The notes beneath the pieces were generated by a model. That model was not told the origin of the DNA, did not search any database, and saw nothing but the letters and a program-made list of their open reading frames with translations. The translations under genes were made by a program, and so were the position numbers. Below, piece after piece: positions 8,579 to 14,974 of a DNA stretch of 22,534 bases. Location: the IMG/VR virus record IMGVR_UViG_3300030060_001001, positions 1-22,534 of that record. One strand, written 5' to 3'. This DNA is from a virus. Numbering within the stretch: the first letter of the stretch is position 1; every line of letters begins with the position of its first letter.

Positions 8579-8607
8579 ATTTCCCCACTATACTTTAAAA
8601 TTTTGTT

Positions 8608-9117
8608 TTATTGAAGTCTAAAATCAAAGGATATAATTCTTTTTTTAAAAGGTAGAGGATTAGGTCTAGTAAAATGCACAATAAATTGTGGCACGATAAC
8701 TATATCACCCACCTCTGCTTTAGGTTCGTATATAATACTTCTATCTCTGTCACAATTCCAAGGTTGCATATAACAAGTTGTGGGAGATTTTTTTTGCATG
8801 TTTAAATATAAAATACCACAATAACCTGTAGAGCCATGATTATGTGGAACATGATAATCACCTTTACCATATGTTGCTGACCAAGCACTATATAAATCTA
8901 TATTGCTTTTATAATGTTCGGATATTTGTAAAAACTCTTCTTGAAAAATATTAGCGACTACATCAGCTAACCCTGTTTTATCTCTATTACTAAAAAAATT
9001 ATGAAACCTTTTTTCAGGGTATTTTTTAAGCTCTTGTAAAATAGCTTTCTTTTTATCTTTAAAATTATTTGTTTTTAATGTTAAAAACTCTAATTTAAAC
9101 GGCGTGTCTATTTTCAT
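8608..9117 (-). CDS. 2OG-Fe(II) dioxygenase, HxH subtype (last of the block)
   Basis: The 169-residue protein has the double-stranded beta-helix core of the 2OG-FeII_Oxy_5-like group. YHVPHNHGSTGY places metal ligands at His92 and His94 before the GILYLN strand, the distal His148 lies in VPQFIVHFTRP, and the 2-oxoglutarate-binding Arg160 lies in KKRIISFDF. The segment VGDIVIVP is the strand leading to the distal His. All expected catalytic positions are present, so it should be an active hydroxylase or oxidase whose substrate cannot be read. It overlaps the preceding gene by 23 bases and is followed by a 29-base gap before the tail nozzle gene, which closes the block. Confidence 0.85.
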   Translation of the reverse strand: MKIDTPFKLEFLTLKTNNFKDKKKAILQELKKYPEKRFHNFFSNRDKTGLADVVANIFQEEFLQISEHYKSNIDLYSAWSATYGKGDYHVPHNHGSTGYCGILYLNMQKKSPTTCYMQPWNCDRDRSIIYEPKAEVGDIVIVPQFIVHFTRPNPLPFKKRIISFDFRLQ

Positions 9118-9454
9118 CTTTATTTCCTTTCGATATTTTTATGGTCCATTCTAAACTTTTTATTAAATTACTCAACTCTAAATTTTTTAATTTATTCTTT
9201 TTTACATGATTATTCAACTCTTCCATATCCAGTATAATCCATTTGTCTTTAAATTCGAAAACCATCTTGTCTGCCTTTGAATTTAAACGACCTGTTTTAT
9301 AGCCTCTGTCTTCGGACTCTTTAACTATTCCTCTTACATCAAACTTATAAAAAGCATTCTTGCCTTTTAATATGCCGCCAATATTCCAAGAAGTTTTTTC
9401 TTTTGGATATTCTATAGCGGTTAAATTTTTTGAAAACCTATCAACTATGTTCAT
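9095..9454 (-). CDS. Hypothetical protein embedded in the oxygenase block
   Basis: I do not recognise this 119-residue protein. It has a basic, mixed alpha/beta sequence with KADKMVFEF followed by KDKWIILDMEEL at about residues 60-82, a pattern of paired beta strands with acidic residues, then a Lys/Asn-rich helix. There is no HxD/HxH triad, so it is not an obvious oxygenase. A small nucleic-acid-related alpha/beta fold is possible, but nothing proves it. It overlaps the preceding gene by 14 bases and the next by 23, which argues that it is expressed with the oxygenases and may be an accessory or substrate-recognition factor (inference). Confidence 0.65.
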   Translation of the reverse strand: MNIVDRFSKNLTAIEYPKEKTSWNIGGILKGKNAFYKFDVRGIVKESEDRGYKTGRLNSKADKMVFEFKDKWIILDMEELNNHVKKNKLKNLELSNLIKSLEWTIKISKGNKDENRHAV

Positions 9455-10091
9455 ATAAAATAGTATATCTATCAGTAACTCTTACTAATGCTAAATCAAA
9501 AGCAATTGTAATTCTCTTAATATCACCTTTGTGTTTATCTGTATAATGTGGAATAAAATTTTGAAACAAAGTCAGTTTACCTCCTTCGTTTTTACTTTGA
9601 TAAGCGTTTGGATCGCATAATTGATTTATTATATTTATGTAATAAGTAGATGTATTATTACATTGAACACAAAAGTGTCCACCTAAATAAGTATCTGGAT
9701 CCCAAGCATGAGCATGAGCTTTTATGGCTTCGTTTTTATCCATAATATTATACCAGCATTTACCATATAAAGTTTTAGGCAGCTCTAATCCTAAAGCCTG
9801 TATAAATTTATTATGATTTTTAATTATTTGTTTTTTTAATTTATCTATTTCTTTGTGTTTAAAATTGAAAAGATTATATTCTTTATGTCTTGTAGTTGTA
9901 TGGTTTTTTAATCCAGTATACCCATCATTAGATATTTTTAATTTTAATATATCTTTTTCTTTTTTAAGTAAATATTTAGATAGATTTTTTAAATCTATAT
10001 TTTCAATAGATGCCTCAAATATAAAATATTTCCATACTGGAGCTAATGGATTGTTTTGACCTTCATTTTTAAATTCTAATAATTTCATCAA
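9441..10091 (-). CDS. 2OG-Fe(II) dioxygenase-like protein, HxH subtype
   Basis: The 216-residue protein has a helical N-terminal half and a beta-helix C-terminal half. The ligand strand reads AIKAHAHAWDPDTYLGG, with candidate metal ligands His126 and His128 (His128 to Asp131 is a less standard alternative). The distal His182 is in FQNFIPHYTD and the 2OG-binding Arg193 in IKRITIAFDL. The GGKLTLF segment before the distal His fits the conserved turn and strand of the family. It overlaps both neighbours (4 and 14 bases). The first ligand region differs more from the family pattern than in the adjacent gene, so activity is likely but less certain. Confidence 0.75.
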   Translation of the reverse strand: MMKLLEFKNEGQNNPLAPVWKYFIFEASIENIDLKNLSKYLLKKEKDILKLKISNDGYTGLKNHTTTRHKEYNLFNFKHKEIDKLKKQIIKNHNKFIQALGLELPKTLYGKCWYNIMDKNEAIKAHAHAWDPDTYLGGHFCVQCNNTSTYYINIINQLCDPNAYQSKNEGGKLTLFQNFIPHYTDKHKGDIKRITIAFDLALVRVTDRYTILYEHS

Positions 10092-10672
10092 GTACTAATC
10101 TTAAAGTTTATAGCTACGCTAATTCTTTCTCCTTTACTTTTAAAACTATTAACAATATGAGGTAACTTCGCAGGGAACATTAAAAAATCTCCCACTTGTG
10201 GATTAAATGTTCTCATATTAATAAAAAAAGGTGTGGTTTGAGCGTTTATTAAAAAGTTTATATCTCCAGGTTTTGAACCGCTCGTCACTATATTGTCTCT
10301 TTCTTTTTTAAGATTTTTAGGAAAATTTAAATAAATCACAGAAGAAAAATCACAACGATTATGTACATGTATTGGATTAGACTCATTAGCTTTCATAAAA
10401 TTAACCCATCCTTCTGAAATAGATATGTCTTTAAAACTTTTGTCATACCAATTTTGATAAGCTTGTTTAAAAGAAACTAAATGTGGATCTAATATTTTTT
10501 TTAAAGCTACCTGATCTTCTATTCTATATTCTTGTTTAATAAGTCCAGCTAATTCTTGATTCCATACTTGTTTTTTATCTTTTTTACACAGATCGATTAA
10601 CTTACGTATCTCTTCATCTGTTAGACGTGATTCAAATATTAAAGGTCCTGAATAATAAAATCTGTAGTTCAT
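10088..10672 (-). CDS. 2OG-Fe(II) dioxygenase, HxH subtype
   Basis: The 194-residue protein matches the 2OG-FeII_Oxy_5-like pattern closely. EGWVNFMKANESNPIHVHN gives ligands His102 and His104 ahead of the FSSVIYLNFP strand. VGDFLMFPAKLPHIV gives the distal His172, and GERISVAINF gives Arg183. The N-terminal 80 residues are helical and charged. It joins both neighbours through 4-base overlaps. It is the first HxH-type enzyme in the transcript after four HxD-type enzymes. Confidence 0.85.
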   Translation of the reverse strand: MNYRFYYSGPLIFESRLTDEEIRKLIDLCKKDKKQVWNQELAGLIKQEYRIEDQVALKKILDPHLVSFKQAYQNWYDKSFKDISISEGWVNFMKANESNPIHVHNRCDFSSVIYLNFPKNLKKERDNIVTSGSKPGDINFLINAQTTPFFINMRTFNPQVGDFLMFPAKLPHIVNSFKSKGERISVAINFKIST

Positions 10673-11238
10673 TTAAAATTTGGTCCTGTTAAGAATAAAA
10701 CTAAATTTCTTCTTTCTCCTTGTGTAACAGGAGTTACCATATGTCTAGTGTAAGATTTAAAAATAATAAATGTTCCGGGTTTTTTTAATTCTTTAACCTC
10801 AATTTCATCCCCCTTTTGTAAAAATAAATCTCCTCCTACAAAAGGTTTTTCAGAAAGATTAATGATCATTGTAAATTTCATATCAGCGTAGGGATCTGGA
10901 TCCTCATCTACATGCCAGTCATAATTAGATTGTTTATTTGAAGGATAAACATTATATAGACATGTATCTGTATCTCTATATTTCCATATGTCATAACCAT
11001 ATGATTTTCGATTTGCTTCAAAAGCAAGATCTAATAATCTTGAAACATAGGGTTTTACTTTTTGATAATTAATTATATAAGAATCTAAATTTTTTTTTGA
11101 AACCCCTTTCAGATCATGTGCCTTATGTGTCTGTGGTTCTATAGAATCATAATTAGACATAATTAATTTGTTTAATTTTTTAATTTCTTTTAAAGTTAAT
11201 TGATTTTCCCAATACCAGTAAGGATGATGATTAGCCAT
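10669..11238 (-). CDS. 2OG-Fe(II) dioxygenase, HxD subtype (prolyl-hydroxylase-like)
   Basis: The 189-residue protein has NYDWHVDEDP with the HxD pair His109/Asp111, KFTMIINLSE as the following strand, VGGDLFLQKGD as the conserved Gly-Gly turn, and the distal His166 in YTRHMVTPVTQGERRNLVLFL with Arg176 or Arg177 for 2OG binding. This is the layout of the P4H/PKHD group, which hydroxylates protein or small-molecule substrates. All catalytic residues are present. It overlaps the preceding gene by 8 bases and the next by 4. Confidence 0.88.
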   Translation of the reverse strand: MANHHPYWYWENQLTLKEIKKLNKLIMSNYDSIEPQTHKAHDLKGVSKKNLDSYIINYQKVKPYVSRLLDLAFEANRKSYGYDIWKYRDTDTCLYNVYPSNKQSNYDWHVDEDPDPYADMKFTMIINLSEKPFVGGDLFLQKGDEIEVKELKKPGTFIIFKSYTRHMVTPVTQGERRNLVLFLTGPNFK

Positions 11239-11890
11239 TATAAATCCTTTTAAACCAATCCGGAAGACCTAGATGAGGCCGACCATCAAATTGTTTTGCT
11301 ATTGGTGATGTAGAATCATTGTAGTGTAAAAATACTTGTACACAATCTTGTCCTTCAAATTTTTCTCTCCAATGCTCTAACACACAACCTGAATAAACAA
11401 GCATATCACCAGGTTTAAGATTTATTTTTTTACCTTTTGCATTACTTTCAGTTGTAATGTTTTGACCATCAGGAAAACCAACGTTTTCTGTGGGACTTAA
11501 ATATATAGGCCATGGGTCTCCACCAAGATTCAAAGTTGTTGATATCTCACAGCTTGGTCTATCTTTGTGTCTTTTTAATTCATCACCTTTTTTATAAATA
11601 CGTGTGTAAGAATACATAGGAATTAATTTAGTTTTTGTAACTTTCTCCATAGCTGATTGACATTTAAGTAACAAAGTTTCCATAGCTATATCAGAATAAT
11701 GTGAGTAAGTGTTTGGTACTTGTTTATCTGTCCAAACTCCAAAGTATTGTGCGAAAGGTGAAATATATTTATAATCAAACAAAGTTTTAGCTACCTGTCT
11801 TTTCATTAATAAATAGTTGTATAAAAATTTAGCTAAATCTTTTGATACTGCTTTTTTAATAATTGTATATTTATTTTTTTTAAAACTCAT
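11231..11890 (-). CDS. 2OG-Fe(II) dioxygenase-like protein, HxD subtype
   Basis: The 219-residue protein contains YTRIYKKGDELKRHKDRPSC with the metal pair His108/Asp110 and an Arg directly after it, ISTTLNLGGDPWPIYL as the next strands, then LKPGDMLVYSGCVLEHWRE with the distal His173. Unlike its neighbours, the strand after the distal His (QDCVQVFLHYND) has Gln where the 2OG-binding Arg is usual, so 2OG may be held by another basic residue such as Arg175. It is joined to both neighbours by short overlaps (4 and 8 bases). Related sequences are, as I recall, frequent in marine phages. Confidence 0.8.
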   Translation of the reverse strand: MSFKKNKYTIIKKAVSKDLAKFLYNYLLMKRQVAKTLFDYKYISPFAQYFGVWTDKQVPNTYSHYSDIAMETLLLKCQSAMEKVTKTKLIPMYSYTRIYKKGDELKRHKDRPSCEISTTLNLGGDPWPIYLSPTENVGFPDGQNITTESNAKGKKINLKPGDMLVYSGCVLEHWREKFEGQDCVQVFLHYNDSTSPIAKQFDGRPHLGLPDWFKRIYNG

Positions 11891-12531
11891 TTAAATGGAA
11901 ATCCTAAGTTCCACATTACCAAAGAATATCGAGTGCCTCTTTTTACAGGACATACTCTGTGCCACATAAAAGATGGAAAAACTACAATTGAACCTCTGGG
12001 TGCAATCTCTGTGCATTTAACAAAATTTCTTTTTTCATTAGGATTTTTATTTCTATAATCAAATTCTAATTCACCACCTTGATAATCTTTAGGGTCTGAC
12101 AAACTTACTGTTACAGATAATTTTCTTGTCTTACCTTTTGTTGGGCCTTCTTCTGTGTAAGGTCTATCCCAACTATCACAATGCCAACCATAAAATTGTT
12201 TTTTTGAATATCTTGTAAACTGACAAGGCTCAGACCAATCCCAATCAAAGTTCCAACCCGCATTTTTGTTAGCCATATGAACAAAAGGTTGAATAGCCTC
12301 ATATATCCATGGATCATCTAACCAAGTAATATTAGAATTTCTTATCTTTCTTAAGTCTTTTAGTTCTTTTTTTGTTAGCGGCTTTTTAATTAAATCTCTT
12401 TTAAATTTTGCATCACCAGTAAAAGCTACTTGTTCTTTATCTTTTTTAGATAGACCATGCTGAATAATTTCATCACATATTTTAGGTGAGAGAGCTTGTT
12501 TAAAATACCAGTATTTATAATTAAGATTCAT
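11887..12531 (-). CDS. 2OG-Fe(II) dioxygenase, HxD subtype (PKHD/P4H-like)
   Basis: The 214-residue protein is the clearest member of the block. FYGWHCDSWD gives the HxD pair His117/Asp119, TRKLSVTVSLSDPKDYQGGELEF is the canonical strand and Gly-Gly turn, and PRGSIVVFPSFMWHRVCPV gives the distal His191, followed by Arg201 in GTRYSLVMW. This matches the PKHD-type hydroxylase layout over its whole length. It has 4-base overlaps at both ends. The substrate is unknown. Family precedent includes prolyl and other residue hydroxylation. Confidence 0.9.
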   Translation of the reverse strand: MNLNYKYWYFKQALSPKICDEIIQHGLSKKDKEQVAFTGDAKFKRDLIKKPLTKKELKDLRKIRNSNITWLDDPWIYEAIQPFVHMANKNAGWNFDWDWSEPCQFTRYSKKQFYGWHCDSWDRPYTEEGPTKGKTRKLSVTVSLSDPKDYQGGELEFDYRNKNPNEKRNFVKCTEIAPRGSIVVFPSFMWHRVCPVKRGTRYSLVMWNLGFPFK

Positions 12532-13016
12532 TTTAAATAATTAATATTAATGTTAATTCTTCCATCTGCGTTTGTGCAAGTCGTACTGTTATGGGGTATA
12601 GAGGAGTCAAAAAATAAAGCTCTATTCTCTATAGTTTTAATTGTAGTTCCGTCTTGTAGCCTAGTAAAACCATTATTATTATTTACATAAATAATAAAGC
12701 CACTATGTTTAAATGAAAAATCAATGTGTTTACCGTGTTCATGTATTTCAGGAGAATGTGGATAAAAATTTGCTTTTGCTCTCAATAAAAATTCAGGATT
12801 TAATTTTTTTAAAATAGGTCTAATCATATTATAATGTCTAGATTCACCTGCTCTATTCCGATAAAATTCATGTGTAAAATAATAACCGTCTTTTGAATTA
12901 GAACCCGCCGTTTCATGATTGTAAAACCAAGGGAACTCGTGATTTAGAATTTGTTTTTTTAATTCTTTAAATGTTTTTTTGGGTAAAAAATTATCAACTA
13001 TTTTATAATTTAACAT
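12528..13016 (-). CDS. 2OG-Fe(II) dioxygenase, HxD subtype (compact)
   Basis: The 162-residue protein is shorter than most relatives but has the expected sites: IHEHGKHIDFSF with His97/Asp99, the strand GFIIYVNNNNGFTRL, ALFFDSSIPHNSTTC with the distal His142, and GRININI with Arg153. The segment NFYPHSPEIHEHGKHID is typical of phage 2OG proteins in which extra His residues lie next to the active pair. It overlaps the preceding gene by 14 bases and the next by 4. Confidence 0.85.
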   Translation of the reverse strand: MLNYKIVDNFLPKKTFKELKKQILNHEFPWFYNHETAGSNSKDGYYFTHEFYRNRAGESRHYNMIRPILKKLNPEFLLRAKANFYPHSPEIHEHGKHIDFSFKHSGFIIYVNNNNGFTRLQDGTTIKTIENRALFFDSSIPHNSTTCTNADGRINININYLK

Positions 13017-13548
13017 ATGTTGTGGTTAAAAAAATGTTGGTATTGAATGAACTATTTTCATTAATAAAAAATTTTAAATAAGAAGGAAATACTATAAATT
13101 TATTATTTTCTATTGGATATGAAGATAATTCATTCACTCCTCTTTTATTTTGTGTCTCTAAAACAACAGAGGCCTCTTTAACATCAACTCCATATATCAT
13201 AACAAAATCAGGTGATTCTTTTATATTTGTTGGATCTATCATGTTTCTAAAAAAAGATTGTTGTTTTGGATCAAATATATTTCCAAAAGACAATCTAGGT
13301 TCAAGTCCTAAATCGTAATAAACACGTAATTTTTCATGAACGTAATCTCTTACTAATTGTACCGGTTTAGAAGTATTTATCTCATAATCACTGGATGCAA
13401 AATGATATGGGTTTTGACTAACTGTTCTTTGATTTATTTTTGAATGTAAGATATCCGATTTAATTAAATATCTATCCACTTCATGGTGTTTTGGTAGTTT
13501 AATTTCACCTTCAAACAAAATAGTTTGTGATAATATTTTTTTATTCAT
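13003..13548 (-). CDS. Possible ligand-less relative of 2OG dioxygenases, first gene of the block
   Basis: The 181-residue protein resembles the C-terminal beta-helix of its neighbours by pattern only. DFVMIYGVDV could correspond to the strand after the first ligands, and FIVFPSYLKFFINEN matches the family's FP-x3-L-x-H stretch except that Phe160 sits where the distal His is expected. The closing strands (NTNIFLTTTYV) lack the 2OG-binding Arg. No HxD or HxH occurs, and the only His residues (21, 22, 35, 49, 71) lie in the N-terminal half. It could be a catalytically dead partner or an unrelated beta protein. It overlaps the next gene by 14 bases, and its ribosome site is weak. Confidence 0.65.
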   Translation of the reverse strand: MNKKILSQTILFEGEIKLPKHHEVDRYLIKSDILHSKINQRTVSQNPYHFASSDYEINTSKPVQLVRDYVHEKLRVYYDLGLEPRLSFGNIFDPKQQSFFRNMIDPTNIKESPDFVMIYGVDVKEASVVLETQNKRGVNELSSYPIENNKFIVFPSYLKFFINENSSFNTNIFLTTTYVKL

Positions 13549-13577
13549 TTCTTTATATCTTCTGTATTAAAACACAA

Positions 13578-13606
13578 CATATATACTATATTGCGTTGTA
13601 TGTAAA
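13578..13606 (-). promoter_or_regulatory. Possible promoter at the head of the oxygenase block
   Basis: Reading the minus strand, TTTACA (13601-13606, five of six -35 bases) is followed after exactly 17 bases by TATATG (13578-13583, four of six -10 bases). It sits in the 63-base gap just before the first oxygenase-block gene, the longest untranslated gap between 20539 and 4059. The palindrome ATATAGTATAT overlaps the spacer. Location makes it more credible than its score alone, but A/T-rich phage DNA produces such matches by chance. Confidence 0.35.
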
Positions 13607-13611
13607 ATTAA

Positions 13612-14001
13612 TTACACAGGATCAACTAATTCCCATGCACCGTTTTCTTCATTCCATAGGTATCGTTTACCTTGACTTTCTTCTTCTGCAGTTAATTCAG
13701 ACGGTCCACCGACAGGTGAAACCCATTCAGCTGCTGCAATATCTTTAGTCCATGATGGATAAGGTTGTGCTGACCAAAAAATTTTATTAACAGGATCCCA
13801 TTCCATACCAACACCACAAGCATTTTTATTACCATGACCTTCTATGACCCATTGAGCTGCTGGCCATCCAGTTAGGTTTTCACAAAATGTTTGACCTACA
13901 GACTCTGATACGTCTCCGTTTTCATCTGATGTGTCTTTTTTGTCTACCACTATAACGTTTAAGACCATATTATTTTCGTCTAATTTTCCAAAAACTATCA
14001 T
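13612..14001 (-). CDS. Small fibre-associated-type protein with a 'YPSWTKD' motif
   Basis: The 129-residue protein begins with a beta strand pair (MIVFGKLDENNMVLNVIVVD) and continues with TFCENLTGWPAAQWV, then NACGVGMEWDPVNKIFWSAQPYPSWT and a Trp-containing end (YLWNEENGAWELVD). This series corresponds to a family I recall from marine phages, in which a Gly/Trp segment is followed by P-x-P-S-W and a final W repeat. Its members sit next to tail fibre genes and are annotated as hypothetical or virion proteins. It starts one base after the glycine-rich gene's stop without a clear ribosome site. A role in fibre assembly or as a fibre cap is inferred. Confidence 0.65.
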   Translation of the reverse strand: MIVFGKLDENNMVLNVIVVDKKDTSDENGDVSESVGQTFCENLTGWPAAQWVIEGHGNKNACGVGMEWDPVNKIFWSAQPYPSWTKDIAAAEWVSPVGGPSELTAEEESQGKRYLWNEENGAWELVDPV

Positions 14002-14002
14002 A

Positions 14003-14953
14003 TTATTTATATTTATACCTTATAACTACAGCTCCTGAGCCGCCAGTTTGTGGGTTAGCATAAAAATCTCCTTTTGCACCGCCGCCAGTTCCTGGTTGTC
14101 CCTTGTTTGTAGGGCCTGGGTAATCTGGTGTTGTAAAATTATAAGGGCTTCCTCCGCCACCACCGACTCCACCGCCGCCTGATGATCTTTGACTTGGTGA
14201 TCCTCCGCCAGCAAAATATCTTAATGGTGCACTTGGGCCTTGAATACCCGCTGTTGCAGAAATTTCAGTTCCAACTCCTGAGCCTCCTGAGCCAGTTGAG
14301 CCACCTGAATTTCCAGCTGCGCCAGCTCCTCCGCCACCGCCTGTTTGTGGAGATCCTGTTGCACCGTTATTTCCTTCAGGTGGTGAATAACCTCCTGAGT
14401 TTCCAGATCCTCCTGGAGATCCTCCGTTGGCTCCTCCGCCTCCGCCAGATCCTCCTGGATTTCCTGAAGTTGTGCCGCCGCCTCCGCCGCCACCAGATGC
14501 ATTTATTGTAGAAAAAGTTGAAGTACCTCCAGCTTGTCCGGAACCTCCCGATGCTGGTCCAGTGTAGCCTCCTCCGGCTCCAACTGTGATTGGGTAAGAT
14601 CCTGGGGATGCTGAAATAGGTATTGATGTAGATGATGCTAATGGACTTGCAGTGTATGGACCAGAAGTTGCGTCTACATGAGATTCTCTAAATCCTCCTG
14701 CTCCGCCTCCTCCAGCAAATGCATAACCTCCTGCAGCCCCACCGCCGACTACAACGTAGTCAACTACTTGTGCGGGTCCGGGTACGGCTCCTGAAATTTT
14801 ATCTATTGTAAAAGTTCCGCTAGATGTAAAAGTGTGAACTCTGTACTCACCAATATCTTCTGTTGAACCACCTGAAGCTGAAATTAAATCTGCGCCACCA
14901 AAGGCACCAAAACCTCTTATTGAAGCCGCTCCTCTTGAACCTATAATTGGCAT
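14003..14953 (-). CDS. Glycine-rich fibre tip/adhesin-like protein
   Basis: The 316-residue protein has an N-terminal beta domain (YRVHTFTSSGTFTID, then VDYVVVGGGAAGG) and a large Gly-rich body from about residue 69. Runs such as SGGGGGGGTTSGNPGGSGGGG alternate with short non-Gly loops, and the protein ends with GGSGAVVIRYKYK. This matches the Gly-rich phage adhesin pattern, in which polyglycine-II sandwiches carry variable loops (compare T-even gp38-type adhesins). Its codons make the region much richer in G+C than the oxygenase genes. It probably acts at the fibre tip in receptor recognition. A strong AGGAGGAG ribosome site precedes the ATG. Confidence 0.8.
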   Translation of the reverse strand: MPIIGSRGAASIRGFGAFGGADLISASGGSTEDIGEYRVHTFTSSGTFTIDKISGAVPGPAQVVDYVVVGGGAAGGYAFAGGGGAGGFRESHVDATSGPYTASPLASSTSIPISASPGSYPITVGAGGGYTGPASGGSGQAGGTSTFSTINASGGGGGGGTTSGNPGGSGGGGGANGGSPGGSGNSGGYSPPEGNNGATGSPQTGGGGGAGAAGNSGGSTGSGGSGVGTEISATAGIQGPSAPLRYFAGGGSPSQRSSGGGGVGGGGGSPYNFTTPDYPGPTNKGQPGTGGGAKGDFYANPQTGGSGAVVIRYKYK

Positions 14954-14974
14954 CCTCTTTCTCCTCCTATGTTA

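Noticed and set aside
12111-12317. Nested minus-strand frame of 68 codons
   Set aside because: It lies over the catalytic region (HxD motif) of a well-supported oxygenase in another frame.
13578-13593. Palindrome ATATAGTATAT considered as an operator
   Set aside because: It is made only of alternating A/T with one central G/C, expected by chance in this DNA and not repeated elsewhere in the window.
14026-14511. Several overlapping open frames on both strands
   Set aside because: They are shadows of the Gly-rich codons of the adhesin-like gene (low-complexity Glu/Ala/Gln or Leu/Arg strings).
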